Source: CAYLLT01 sp964591605
GTDB taxonomy: Bacteria; Planctomycetota; Phycisphaerae; UBA1845; PWPN01
NCBI GenBank assembly: GCA_964591605.1
Contig: CAZQEN010000059.1
Location: 1-27,404, forward strand
Direction of reading: 5' to 3'
DNA length: 27,404 bases
The notes under the pieces were generated by a model. It searched no databases. It saw only the letters and a list, made by a program, of their open reading frames with translations, and was not told the origin of the DNA. This document shows positions 14,338 to 23,301 of the stretch, in pieces (position 1 is the stretch's first letter; each line of letters opens with the position of its first letter). Both the position numbers and the translations under genes were made by a program.

Positions 14338-17136
14338 ATGATGCTCGGCAGGAGAAGGAACGTTCGGACGTTCCGCAGCTCGGTTGATCATGATAACAGT
14401 TTGGGGATGATTGTGCTGGGTACCGCCTGTGGGCTCTGGTGCATGGGCGGTCCACTCATTTGTCGGGTTGCGGCCCAGACCGGCTTCGTGCACTGGGAGA
14501 CGCCCCACACGACGCCGCTGGCGCTGACGCCGTCGGGCAATACGCTGCTGGCGGTGAACACGGCAGACAACCGGCTGGAGGTGTATGACGTCTCGGGCGG
14601 CACGCCCGTGCACGTGCGGTCGATCGCCGTGGGGCTCGATCCGGTTTCGGTGCGGGCCCGCAGCGAGACGCAGACGTGGGTGATCAACCATATCTCCGAC
14701 TCGATCAGCATCGTCGATCTGGTGAGCGGGCGCGTGACGCGCACGGTCGGCACGGGCGACGAACCGCGGGACATCGTCTTCGCCGGGACGCCGCAGCGGG
14801 CCTTCGTGAGCCTCTCGACGGGCAACCAGGTGCGCGTGTGGGACCCCGCCAATATCACGGCGCCGCCGGCCATCATCAACATTCAGGGCGCGGACCCGCG
14901 GAGCATGGCGGTCAGCGCCGACGGTTCACGCGTCTACGTCGCCATCTTCCAGTCGCAGAACGCGACGGGCGCCGTCCGCCAGCAGGATGTGACCAACCCG
15001 ACCGGCCCGTACGGGGGGCTCAACCCGCCGCCCAACAGCGGAAACCTCTTCAATCCGCCGATCGCGGCGGGCCTGCCGCCTCCGCCGCCGGTGGCGCAGA
15101 TTGTCCGGCGCAATGCGGCGGGCCAGTGGCTCGACGATAACAACCGGAACTGGTCGGCGTTCGTGACCTGGAACGTCCTGGACAACGACGTGGCCATCAT
15201 CGACGCGCAGACGCTGAGCGTCACGTATGCCCAGAGCCTGATGACGAATGTGATGGGCATCGGCGTGCGGCCTGACGGCTCGGTGACCGCCATCGGCACC
15301 GAAGCGCTCAACCAGATCCGCTTTGCCCCGAACGTGCAGTCGATCTTCATCCGCTGCCTGATGGGCAGCTTCGCACCGGCGACGCCGGGCACAAAGACAA
15401 TTGCCGACCTCAACCCGCATCTGACGTACGCGGTCCGCAGCGTGCCGCAGGCGACGCGCGATCTGTCGATCGGCGATCCGCGGGCGATCGTCTGGGATTC
15501 GAACGGCTTCGGCTATGTGGCGGGGATGGGTTCGAACAACGTGATTGTCATCAACGGGGCCGGGGCACGGCTGGAAACGATTCCCGTCGGCGAGGGGCCG
15601 ACCGGGCTGGTGCTGAATGAGACAACGGGTCGGCTGTACGTGATGAACAAGTTCGCGGCGACGATTTCGGAGATCGATCTGGGCACGTGGGGTGAAGTCT
15701 CGCGCACCGGTTTTTATGACCCGACGCCGCCGGAGATCAACGCGGGCCGGCCGTTGCTCTACAACACGCACCTGACGAGCGGCCTGGGCCAGAGTTCGTG
15801 CGCGTCGTGCCATATCGACGCCCGCGCGGATTTTCTCGCGTGGGACCTGGGCGATCCGCAGGGCGTGCTGAAGGCGGTGAATCAGCCGTGCCGACAGGGA
15901 CCCGGCAACTGCCGGCCGTGGCACCCGATGAAGGGGCCGATGGTCACGCAGAGTCTGCAGGGGATCATCGGCGTGGAGCCGCTGCACTGGCGGGGGGACC
16001 GCGAAGACATCGCGGCGTTTGCGCCGGCGTTCGTGGAGCTGCAGGGCGACGATACGCAACCGTCCAGTGACGACATGCTCAAGATGAGCACGTTCCTGGC
16101 GAGCATCGACTATCCGCCGAGCCCGAACCGCAACGTGGACGGGACGCTGCCGGCATCGCTGCCCACGAGCGGCGGGGGCAACGGCGACCCGAATTCGGGA
16201 CGCAACCTGTACCTCACGCTGCCCGTTCTGCCGGGCGGAGCCACCTGTCAGAGCTGCCACCCGCTGCCCACCGGTGCGGCCCCGACGATCGACGACCCGC
16301 GGCTGCCGCTGGCGCCGCAACCGCTCAAGACGGTGCAGCTCCGCGGGATGGACAAGAAGGTCGGCTGGCTGCGCAACAGCCCGACGAACCTGCGCGGCTT
16401 CGGGTTCAACCATCACAGCGAGTTCGACACGCTCAACGCGCTGCTCAACGCGGGTTTCGCCTTCGCGCCCGGCGCGACCGGGCAGCAGCAGCGACGCGAC
16501 GTTGAGGCCTTCCTGCTGTGCCTGACGAATGATACGCAGGCGGGAGTCGGCCAGCAGGTCACGTTCGACGGGGCGAACAACAACAACGTGCAGGCCATGA
16601 CGCGGCTCAACAACTTCGTGAACCTGGCCAACGGGAACCAGGCGGGCCTGGTGGCGAAGGGTTTCGTGGGCGGTGTCGAGCGCGGCTGGGTGTACGTGGG
16701 CGGCGGCAACATGCAGTCGGACCGGGCGGCGTCCGCCACGACCGTGACCAGCCTGCGGCTCTCGGCGGCGACGGGAAGCGAGGTCACGTTCACGCTCGTG
16801 CCGATCGGCACGCAGGTGCGCATCGGCGTCGATCGCGATGCCGACAGTTATTTCGATCGCGACGAGCTCGATGGCTGCTCGGACCCGGCCGATCCGGCGT
16901 CGGTTCCGGGCCAGCACCTGGCGTTCGATTTCAACTGCGACGCACGCATCGATGCGGCGGATGTCGGGGTGATGGCCGCGTGCCGCAGCGGCGCGAATGT
17001 CGCCCACGACGGCTCGCCGGAGTGCTTCCGGGCGGATACCGACGGCGACAATGACGTGGATGGGGACGATTTCGGCAGGCTGCAGCGGTGCTACAGCGGG
17101 GCGGAGATCCCGGCCGATCTGAATTGTCTCAACTGA
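14338..17136 (+). CDS. Secreted di-haem cytochrome c / beta-propeller protein with dockerin-like tail
   Basis: A 932-residue exported protein. A hydrophobic segment near residues 24-47 serves as signal or anchor. YVTN-type beta-propeller repeats follow (phrases such as ALTPSGNTLLAVNTADNRLEV, GDEPRDIVFAG and VGEGPTGLVLNETTGRLYVMN). Two c-type haem sites come next: CASCH (Cys488, Cys491, His492) and CQSCH (Cys637, Cys640, His641). This pairing resembles MauG/cytochrome c peroxidase-like di-haem proteins fused to propellers, suggesting periplasmic electron transfer or peroxidase-like chemistry. Residues from about 855 hold two calcium-loop repeats (DFNCDARIDAADV and DTDGDNDVDGDDF), the planctomycete dockerin-like tail. 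GGGAGG lies about 8 nt before the ATG; an adjacent ATG at 14341 is equally possible. The natural substrate is unknown. Confidence 0.88.
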   Translation: MMLGRRRNVRTFRSSVDHDNSLGMIVLGTACGLWCMGGPLICRVAAQTGFVHWETPHTTPLALTPSGNTLLAVNTADNRLEVYDVSGGTPVHVRSIAVGLDPVSVRARSETQTWVINHISDSISIVDLVSGRVTRTVGTGDEPRDIVFAGTPQRAFVSLSTGNQVRVWDPANITAPPAIINIQGADPRSMAVSADGSRVYVAIFQSQNATGAVRQQDVTNPTGPYGGLNPPPNSGNLFNPPIAAGLPPPPPVAQIVRRNAAGQWLDDNNRNWSAFVTWNVLDNDVAIIDAQTLSVTYAQSLMTNVMGIGVRPDGSVTAIGTEALNQIRFAPNVQSIFIRCLMGSFAPATPGTKTIADLNPHLTYAVRSVPQATRDLSIGDPRAIVWDSNGFGYVAGMGSNNVIVINGAGARLETIPVGEGPTGLVLNETTGRLYVMNKFAATISEIDLGTWGEVSRTGFYDPTPPEINAGRPLLYNTHLTSGLGQSSCASCHIDARADFLAWDLGDPQGVLKAVNQPCRQGPGNCRPWHPMKGPMVTQSLQGIIGVEPLHWRGDREDIAAFAPAFVELQGDDTQPSSDDMLKMSTFLASIDYPPSPNRNVDGTLPASLPTSGGGNGDPNSGRNLYLTLPVLPGGATCQSCHPLPTGAAPTIDDPRLPLAPQPLKTVQLRGMDKKVGWLRNSPTNLRGFGFNHHSEFDTLNALLNAGFAFAPGATGQQQRRDVEAFLLCLTNDTQAGVGQQVTFDGANNNNVQAMTRLNNFVNLANGNQAGLVAKGFVGGVERGWVYVGGGNMQSDRAASATTVTSLRLSAATGSEVTFTLVPIGTQVRIGVDRDADSYFDRDELDGCSDPADPASVPGQHLAFDFNCDARIDAADVGVMAACRSGANVAHDGSPECFRADTDGDNDVDGDDFGRLQRCYSGAEIPADLNCLN

Positions 17137-17180
17137 ATCGCCGGCTCGGGTGCGCCGAGGGGTATGCCTGCGTCCCGGCC

Positions 17181-18077
17181 TTACTGCAGGACGCCGGCGG
17201 TTCGCAGGAAAAGTTCGATCTCACGCCAGTAGGCGGCCTCGTTGGCGGCGCCGGGGAAGCCGTTGTGGTCGGCGTCGTATTCGACGTATTTCGCGGCCGG
17301 GGCGAGGGCGTGGAGTCTGCGGCCGTGCCTGACGGGGATGATCGAGTCGCGCGAGCCGTGGAACAGAAGGATGGGGAACCGAAAGCCGCCGATGACGCGG
17401 TCGGTGTGAAACGGGCTGGTCGCCAGGAACGCGGGCACGCCGTAGCCGGCCGCGAAGGATGCGACGCTGGTGAACGTCGATTCGAGGATGAGCGCGGCGG
17501 GCGGGCGGCGGGCGGCAAGCTGCGCGGCCACGCCACCGCCGATCGAACGGCCGTGAATCACGATGCGCGAGCGGTCGATCTCCGGCCGGGCGAGCAAGAG
17601 ATCATGCAGGTGCACGGTATCCGCCACGATGGCGGCCTCCGAAGGCCGTCCCGCCGAGCGGCCGTAGCCGCGATACTCGGGCACCATGACGGCGAAGCCG
17701 AGCCGGGCGTAGCTGCGGGCGATGTCGTCCTGGAAATCCGCGATTTCGGCGTTGCCGTGGCAGAAGATGACGACCGGTTTGGGCGGGGGTGTCAGGTCGG
17801 CCGATCCCGCGGCGGTTGCCGGCCAATAGATTGCCTCGACCTGGCCGCCGGGCTCGATCGGGATGCTGAGCAGCTCCGCGCCGGGCGGTGCGACCTTCGG
17901 TGCGGCGGGGGCCATGTCGGCGGGAAAGATCAGATGATCCTGATAGAAGTACAGCGTGGCGCACCAGGCGACGTAGCCGACGCACAGGTAGATCAGGAAG
18001 CGCCACCGGCGTCGGGGGCGTCGCCCGGCTGCCGGGGCAGGAGCGGGAGAAGTCTGCGAGGGAGCCGGAAGGTCCAT
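17181..18077 (-). CDS. Membrane-anchored alpha/beta hydrolase
   Basis: A 298-residue serine hydrolase of the BEM46/YfhR (ABHD13-like) type. A basic stretch (RRPRRRWR) precedes one N-terminal membrane segment at about residues 27-46; the catalytic domain then follows. The oxyanion region is FCHGNAE (106-111), the nucleophile elbow GRSIG gives Ser178, and Asp244 (GSRDSIIP) and His271 (DADHNGF) complete the triad. All are correctly ordered, so it should be active as an esterase, lipase or peptidase of unknown substrate. A 44-nt gap separates its stop from the convergent di-haem gene. No ribosome binding site is visible before the ATG at 18077; a CATAAT sequence lies 4 nt upstream, compatible with a leaderless transcript. 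Confidence 0.92.
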   Translation of the reverse strand: MDLPAPSQTSPAPAPAAGRRPRRRWRFLIYLCVGYVAWCATLYFYQDHLIFPADMAPAAPKVAPPGAELLSIPIEPGGQVEAIYWPATAAGSADLTPPPKPVVIFCHGNAEIADFQDDIARSYARLGFAVMVPEYRGYGRSAGRPSEAAIVADTVHLHDLLLARPEIDRSRIVIHGRSIGGGVAAQLAARRPPAALILESTFTSVASFAAGYGVPAFLATSPFHTDRVIGGFRFPILLFHGSRDSIIPVRHGRRLHALAPAAKYVEYDADHNGFPGAANEAAYWREIELFLRTAGVLQ

Positions 18078-18173
18078 GTCATTATGCTACGACGCGTCAG
18101 GAACAAACGGCAACGCCGGGAGAAGTGGCCGCAAAGAGGCGAGCGGCCGGGGCGCGGGGGTTGCCCGCAACCG

Positions 18174-18198
18174 AATCTGAGATTTGAGATGTGAGATG
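18174..18198. repeat. AATCTGAGATTTGAGA-type intergenic repeat
   Basis: A 25-nt purine-rich stretch of three related GAGAT units. It contrasts with the GC-rich surroundings and resembles scattered intergenic units known from planctomycetes. Confidence 0.45.
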
Positions 18199-18300
18199 AG
18201 GGCTTCCTGAGCAGCAAAGCAGAATGATTGGCATTCTTGAACAGGGCGGCACGGGTCCCAATGCAGATCAAGATACTGGCTGCCTCTGTTTCGTGCGCAC

Positions 18301-18320
18301 GGGCAATGAGTACATTGCCC
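18301..18320. repeat. Perfect 8-bp hairpin of the GGCATGGGCA-type repeat
   Basis: GGGCAATG (18301-18308) and CATTGCCC (18313-18320) enclose the loop AGTA. Flanking ATGCCACCCC supports membership of a planctomycete GGGGTGGCATGGGCA repeat group. Confidence 0.5.
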
Positions 18321-18397
18321 ATGCCACCCCGGGCAAGTCTCTTTTGTGCTTTTTCGCGGCTGCGGCTGTCGGTGGTCCCATCGAGAGGGCGCGCGGC

Positions 18398-20899
18398 TCA
18401 GTCCTGAGGCGGCCAGAAGACGAAATCGTCGGAGCCGCCGGTTTTTGACGTGGATTCCGCGTCGCCCCACTGCCGCGAGTGCACGCCGCCGTCGTCCGTG
18501 CCGTTGATCGAGCGTGAATAGAGCCGTGGGCCCTGGGGCGTCACGCGATAGCTGAAATCGCCCGCGGTGAAGGGATCCACGCGGACCGGATCGTCGGGTG
18601 TGGCGATCTCGTCGAGGGTTGCCGGCCAGCGCCCGGTCTGGGCGTGGAAGAGGTTCATGCGGTACGAAAGCTGCGTCGCGCGGCGGCCGGCCTCGACGCG
18701 GTGCTCGATCTCATAGGCGCGCCCGAGCGAGGGCACGAAATCGCGAAATCCGCCGGGCATGGCGTCTCGCAGCTCCTGCATGGGAGCATCGAGATCCGCC
18801 GAACGGACGGTCGGGAATCCCGTGTCCTGCCGACGCTTGAGCTCGCGGAATGCCGTATCCGCGCGATCGATCACGTCGCGCACCTCCTGCGGCTGGGTCT
18901 GCTCGAGTTGCGTCAGATCATCCGCCGACATCTTCGGCGGCTCGCCGAAGTATCGGGTCAACTGCTCCCACCGCTGGGGATCGAACTGCGCCTGGCCGCC
19001 CGGCTGCCGGGGATGGAAGAGGTACTGCGCGGTATCCATGAAGGCCGCATGCTCGAAGGGGACCCAGTGCGAGCGTCGGACGTTCTGCCCGTCGGTGGAC
19101 TCGAGCATCTGCAGCGTGGCGGAAATGTCCGCGGCGTTGTTGAAGACGCCCTTGGACAGTGCCAGCCGCGCGTGCTCGTAGGTGAGCTGCTTCTCGGCCA
19201 CCGACACGAGGTGCTCGATCAGCGTGAAGCCGCCGTTGACCTGGTTCGAGCCGCGCAGCACCGCGGCCAGCGATTCGCGCATGGCCTCGGGCGGCACGAC
19301 CCCGCCCTGCTGCCGCCACGCGGCCGAAATCGTGGCTTTCATGATGCTGCGGTGCGCGGCGAGCGACGGGAGCAGGTAATTGAGCAGCAGTTGCGGATGG
19401 TCCCCTGACGGCCGCGTCAGTCCGCCGTACCGCCCCGGAGCCTGGGTGGCGAGCTGAAACTGCTGGATGAACGGGGCCATGGTCTGATAGGACGCTTCCC
19501 AGTCCGGGTTGGCGAGCGGATCCCACGGGCCCCAGCCGCCCTTGCGCTCACCGTTGAGCATGTCGAGGAGCTGCCATTGCGGCTGCGTCTGCATCAGCGT
19601 TTCATACGCATCGGTGGCGTTGTCCTGAGCGTTGAGCTGCTCGAACCATGTGACGTAGTCGAACGGCTGGTCCAGATCGGCCTTGGGGCCAAAACCCTCC
19701 TCGTCGAGGGTCGGACCTGCATCCGCATCCGGAGTGAGCGGCGGGGCGAACGGCTCCCAGGATTCCTGCGGTGCGGGCGGGTTGGCGCCGCCCGGCGACG
19801 AGCCCGATCCATCTCCAGGGTCGGGTGAGCCCGCCGGAGCGGCAGACGCCTGACCCGGCGGACCGGAGGATGGATCGGCCGTGTTTGGCATATTCGCGTC
19901 GGAAGCAGGTGCTGGGGACGCATCGCCGCTCTCGGCGGCCGCCGTCTCTGTCCCGTTTTCATCCTCGGCGCCGGTCGGCTGCGTCGTCGAAGCAGGCATC
20001 CGGGCGGCGTAGAGCATGAGCAGCGTGCCGTCGTTGCGTGACACCATGGCCGCGTCGAGGGCGCCGCGGAGGCGCACCCCGGGCTCCTCCCGCCAATGCA
20101 TGCCCCCTTCGAGAAGATAGGTGACCACCTGGCGGTTCCGACAGATGACGGCTCGTGCCGTACCCCCCCGTGCGGGCAGGACCTGGCTGAGCATGTCGGC
20201 CATCTGCACGCGTTGGGCGGGCTTGAAACGCAGACCGTCGGGCGAGACCCACTGCTGCACCGCGAGCTTCGCTTGGCGCTCGCCGGCCTGGCCCTGGAAG
20301 CCCACGATGAACAGATTCACCTGACGGGCGATCCACGCCGCGCAGGGATGAGCATCGGTGGCTCCCGGAAGCGGGATCCGCACCTGCGAATCCATGCGAT
20401 AGTGCAGTCCGTCGCGCGTGGTGGCCGACGCGACGATGCAGCCATCCCGTGAACGCTCCTGAGGCGACAATGTGAAGTACATGCGCACGTAGCCGCCCGG
20501 CAGAGGCAACAGGCTGGCGTGGGCAGCGCGGGCGGTTATCTCACCCCGCGGTTCGAGCACGATCGGCCGGGGCCTGGACCACGTTTGACCCTCATCGGCG
20601 GACTTCATGACGGCCAGGACCGCGTGGTCCGGCTGCGCGGGATCGACGATGTCGCAGACGGCCATCAGTTCCTCGCTGGGCAGGCGGATCAGGTCCGGGG
20701 CCGCGGCGCGGGCCAAATGGAGTGCCCCTTTTTGAAAGAGGATTCCGTCTGTGGAAGAGGCCCACCACAGTCCGATAGTGCAGATGGGGCCGTTGCAGGG
20801 CTCACCGGCCGGCCGGCTCACCGGCGAGGCCGCGGCCGGGCTCTCCTGGGCGGGCAAACCGACCGTCAGCGCGCTCGACAGCATCCAGGCAACGAGCAT
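18398..20899 (-). CDS. Secreted BNR/sialidase-like protein with linker and helical C-terminal region
   Basis: An 833-residue exported protein in three parts. Residues 1-18 are a signal peptide. Residues about 40-300 look like a sialidase-type propeller, with an Asp-box at 100-108 (SADEGQTWS) and related stretches (SATTRDGLHY, WVSPDGLRF). Residues about 303-400 are a low-complexity linker rich in Ala, Pro, Gly, Asp and Ser. The remaining ~430 residues are a helical region of unknown function. It closes with a planctomycete-style ending (MNLFHAQTGRWPATLDEIA, then LYSRSINGTDDGG) reminiscent of pseudopilin C-termini. A glycan-binding or sialidase role is possible, but the catalytic Arg triad is not identifiable. 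The ATG at 20899 has an excellent ribosome binding site (GGAGG at 20906-20910, 6-nt spacer). Two fused genes are an alternative, but the frame is uninterrupted. Confidence 0.85.
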   Translation of the reverse strand: MLVAWMLSSALTVGLPAQESPAAASPVSRPAGEPCNGPICTIGLWWASSTDGILFQKGALHLARAAAPDLIRLPSEELMAVCDIVDPAQPDHAVLAVMKSADEGQTWSRPRPIVLEPRGEITARAAHASLLPLPGGYVRMYFTLSPQERSRDGCIVASATTRDGLHYRMDSQVRIPLPGATDAHPCAAWIARQVNLFIVGFQGQAGERQAKLAVQQWVSPDGLRFKPAQRVQMADMLSQVLPARGGTARAVICRNRQVVTYLLEGGMHWREEPGVRLRGALDAAMVSRNDGTLLMLYAARMPASTTQPTGAEDENGTETAAAESGDASPAPASDANMPNTADPSSGPPGQASAAPAGSPDPGDGSGSSPGGANPPAPQESWEPFAPPLTPDADAGPTLDEEGFGPKADLDQPFDYVTWFEQLNAQDNATDAYETLMQTQPQWQLLDMLNGERKGGWGPWDPLANPDWEASYQTMAPFIQQFQLATQAPGRYGGLTRPSGDHPQLLLNYLLPSLAAHRSIMKATISAAWRQQGGVVPPEAMRESLAAVLRGSNQVNGGFTLIEHLVSVAEKQLTYEHARLALSKGVFNNAADISATLQMLESTDGQNVRRSHWVPFEHAAFMDTAQYLFHPRQPGGQAQFDPQRWEQLTRYFGEPPKMSADDLTQLEQTQPQEVRDVIDRADTAFRELKRRQDTGFPTVRSADLDAPMQELRDAMPGGFRDFVPSLGRAYEIEHRVEAGRRATQLSYRMNLFHAQTGRWPATLDEIATPDDPVRVDPFTAGDFSYRVTPQGPRLYSRSINGTDDGGVHSRQWGDAESTSKTGGSDDFVFWPPQD

Positions 20900-20948
20900 G
20901 CATCACCTCCGTCTCCCCGGCCACCTTCCTGGGTCTACACATATCGAC

Positions 20949-20974
20949 GGGCGAACCCGCCTTTCGTTTCGCCC
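20949..20974. other. Hairpin in 279-nt spacer upstream of BNR gene
   Basis: GGGCGAA (20949-20955) pairs with TTCGCCC (20968-20974) around a 12-nt loop. The rest of the 20900-21178 spacer shows no gene. Its right end should contain the terminator of the upstream gene, but none is clear. Confidence 0.35.
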
Positions 20975-21178
20975 CCGCCCCAGCTGTGCGTCCCGGCCGG
21001 GCCGGCTCGACGGGGGATGGGTGATGCTGCGAACAATGTGTCAACGCGCTCCCATGAGGATGCGTCTGGTCCATGAAAGGCTGATGACGAAGACATCCGG
21101 CGCGCGGCATCTGAGGCCACCCTCAGACCTGGCTTGCCTGACGATGCTGCTCCGCAAGAGATGAGTCCGAACACGCAG

Positions 21179-23209
21179 TCACGGGCACAGCGCGCTGTGC
21201 GGCGGCGAGGCGATCTCGTGCTTGACCAGTTGGCATTCGCGCGGGGCGATCATGCCGCCGGAGAGGTCGGAATCCATCTCGGGATGGGCCTGCGCGGGCT
21301 GGCCCACCATCATGTGGCTCAGCATCGCGTCGCTCAGGTTCACCTCGCCCGAACCCGTCGTGTCGCCGAACAGCGAGCGGACCAGGCAGTCGTTGTCTCC
21401 AACGATGGTCTGCTGGAGCGTGGCCGGAGCGAGCGTGAACGTGTAGCAGGTGTGGTCGGGCAGGTTGCCCGGATCGAACACAATGACGAGCGTGTTGGCG
21501 CCGCTGACCGTGACCGAATCGGGCGCGTACTCGACCGGCGGACCCAGAACGCCAGCCGTAGTCGTCTGGCCAACCACCAGCACCCCCGCATCGTCATGCC
21601 GTGTGATGGGACCGTCAAACTCGACTTCGATCCGCTGGATGCCGCACTCGTTGGTCCTCGGCCCGCGCGGCTCGACGGTCGGTCCGGTGGCACCGTTGCC
21701 GGTGGCATCGGGATCCAGCACGATGCCGACCGGTCCGATGCCGGTGTGCACGCGGACGCTGCGCCACTGCAGGATGGTCCTGGATCCGGGTTCGGAAGCG
21801 ACGCCGAGGGCGAAAATACCGAGCACATCGGTCGTGATGGTGATGGTATGCGCGAGCGGATCCACGACGCCGCCCTCGCTCTGCCAGGCATTGCCCCGCA
21901 GGTGGTACATGACGAGGGTGGTTTCGTCGAGAGTCGGGGGAAGGAGCAGCGGGTCGTAGCCGAAGACCAGGGTGACGTTTCCGGTGTAATCGCCGTCGTA
22001 TTCGAGCTCGTACAACTGCAGCGGGCCGGCGTAGGGGAAGGTCGGAGGCGGGAACTCTCCGGCGGCGATGCGGGCGGCGACCTCCGCCGCATCGCACGCT
22101 TCATACTCGGCGAAGAAGTCGCCGACCAGCGTGACATTCTCGAACGAGAAGTCCACGCCGCCGGGCACATGTGAGCCGCCGTTGGCGCTGCCGCTGCAGG
22201 TGCCGGTGTTATCGACCACGGTGCCGGTTCGCACGCTGAGCACGATGTCGAAGGAGGTACTCGCTCCCGGGGCCAGGTCGGGCAGGATATACTTCTGCGC
22301 ACCACCAATCCAGAAGACAGGGTTGGTCGGAGCGAAGAAGTCGAGCCCTGCGAGGGTATCGCTCTCGATGGACAGGTGGACGCCGACGCCGGGTTTGCCC
22401 GTGACGTGGCTGTCGACGCCCTCGATGCCGTACCGGCCGTTGTCGAACGCGGCCGGTGTTTGCCGGCTCGCGAAGCTGATGTAATCGCGGAAGGTGGTGC
22501 CGCCGGTGCCGCCGAAGGTGGTATCCACCGCCACCTGCGTCGTGTCATACTGATACTCGCCGAGCGGACCGGCGTAATTGCGGTTGTCGTAGAGACTGGT
22601 ATCGCCGTTGAGGGCGTGCAGGAACTGAAAGAGGCTCAGGCCGTGAATAAGGCTGCCGGAGATGTTCGTGATGGTCAGGGTCTGTTTGAAGACGTAACGG
22701 TTGCTCTCCTTGAAACCCCCCGTGGCGGCGGAGGCCGGCGCGGTGCCCATCTTCATGCCGGTGAGCGTGTCGAGCATCTCGAAGGCGAGGTCAATCTGCA
22801 GATCGGCATTGGCGATGCGCGACGCCGCCATGGCGTCCAGGCCGCCGAAAGCCTGGCCGGTCACGGTGATGGCGTGGCCGGACACGGTGGTGAAGGTGGA
22901 GTTGGTCACCCAGTCCGGGTAGAGGAACTGCGGTTCGAGCCAGGTCGGCGTCACCACCGTGGCGCCGGGGCCGGTGCCCCTCACGTAGGCGATGGCCGCC
23001 GCCCACTCGCCGCTCAGATACTCGCGCCCTTCGAAGCCGGGCGTATTGTCGTAGAGCCAATCAGAGTATCCGGCATCTGTAAGCGTGATGTTCCAGTTCG
23101 GGTTCAGAAGCTGGACAGGTACCGGCTGGGCTTGTGTGGATGAGCAGACGAGCAGGCAGACAACAGAAAGCAGACTGGTGATTCGGGCGCGCGCAATGCA
23201 GTACCGCAT
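21179..23209 (-). CDS. Secreted protein with C-terminal dockerin-like calcium loops
   Basis: A 676-residue exported protein I cannot assign to a named family. The signal peptide is ITSLLSVVCLLVCSSTQA. The body is beta-rich and resembles a planctomycete surface protein. One part (about residues 410-470: LDETTLVMYHL, VVDPLAHTITITTDVLGIFALG) looks like an Ig-like or autochaperone-like domain, followed by a stretch matching an SbsA-type Ig-like domain (IQRIEVEFDGPI ... ANTLVIVFDPGNLPDHTCYTFTL). The last 60 residues carry a dockerin-like pair: FGDTTGSGEVNLSDAML and DSDLSGGMIAPREC. The first loop fits the D-x-T-x-S-G-x-V-x-L-x-D pattern; the second is degenerate. GGAGG at 23218-23222 lies 8 nt before the ATG. 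A TGGTACACT promoter-like site is 60 nt upstream. Tandem with the BNR gene but 279 nt away, so probably a separate unit. Confidence 0.85.
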   Translation of the reverse strand: MRYCIARARITSLLSVVCLLVCSSTQAQPVPVQLLNPNWNITLTDAGYSDWLYDNTPGFEGREYLSGEWAAAIAYVRGTGPGATVVTPTWLEPQFLYPDWVTNSTFTTVSGHAITVTGQAFGGLDAMAASRIANADLQIDLAFEMLDTLTGMKMGTAPASAATGGFKESNRYVFKQTLTITNISGSLIHGLSLFQFLHALNGDTSLYDNRNYAGPLGEYQYDTTQVAVDTTFGGTGGTTFRDYISFASRQTPAAFDNGRYGIEGVDSHVTGKPGVGVHLSIESDTLAGLDFFAPTNPVFWIGGAQKYILPDLAPGASTSFDIVLSVRTGTVVDNTGTCSGSANGGSHVPGGVDFSFENVTLVGDFFAEYEACDAAEVAARIAAGEFPPPTFPYAGPLQLYELEYDGDYTGNVTLVFGYDPLLLPPTLDETTLVMYHLRGNAWQSEGGVVDPLAHTITITTDVLGIFALGVASEPGSRTILQWRSVRVHTGIGPVGIVLDPDATGNGATGPTVEPRGPRTNECGIQRIEVEFDGPITRHDDAGVLVVGQTTTAGVLGPPVEYAPDSVTVSGANTLVIVFDPGNLPDHTCYTFTLAPATLQQTIVGDNDCLVRSLFGDTTGSGEVNLSDAMLSHMMVGQPAQAHPEMDSDLSGGMIAPRECQLVKHEIASPPHSALCP

Positions 23210-23270
23210 GAAAGAGTCCTCCGGCTGGAGAAGGACCCCTGCTCCGTCGGCACGAACCCGAACGAGGGTC

Positions 23271-23297
23271 AGTGTACCACAGCCGGGACGAATTCAA
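23271..23297 (-). promoter_or_regulatory. Candidate promoter of the dockerin-like protein gene
   Basis: On the minus strand TTGAAT (rc of 23292-23297) is followed after 15 nt by TGGTACACT (rc of 23271-23279), an extended -10 form. Predicted initiation near 23264 leaves a leader of about 55 nt with a good ribosome binding site. The spacer is shorter than the ideal 17 nt. Confidence 0.45.
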
Positions 23298-23301
23298 ACG
23301 G

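Larger units (their letters stand above)
18078..18397. other. Non-coding spacer with two repeat families
   Basis: A 320-nt gap without a credible gene and with lower GC than its neighbours. It contains an AATCTGAGATTTGAGATG-type repeat at 18174-18198 and a perfect hairpin at 18301-18320 in a GGGTGGCATGGGCAATG context (minus strand). Short reading frames here lack start signals and protein-like composition. It should hold the terminator of the BNR gene and the promoter of the hydrolase gene, but neither is clear. Confidence 0.5.

Noticed and set aside
14926..17007. Long minus-strand frame opposite the di-haem protein
   Set aside because: The plus-strand protein has signal, haem and calcium-loop motifs; the antisense has none.
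16900..17110. Dockerin-like tail as evidence for a cellulosome
   Set aside because: No cohesin or scaffoldin is seen; such calcium loops are widespread on planctomycete secreted proteins.
18087..18470. Small minus-strand frames in the 18.1-18.4 kb spacer
   Set aside because: They read through repeat units, have no ribosome binding site, and overlap the end of the BNR gene.
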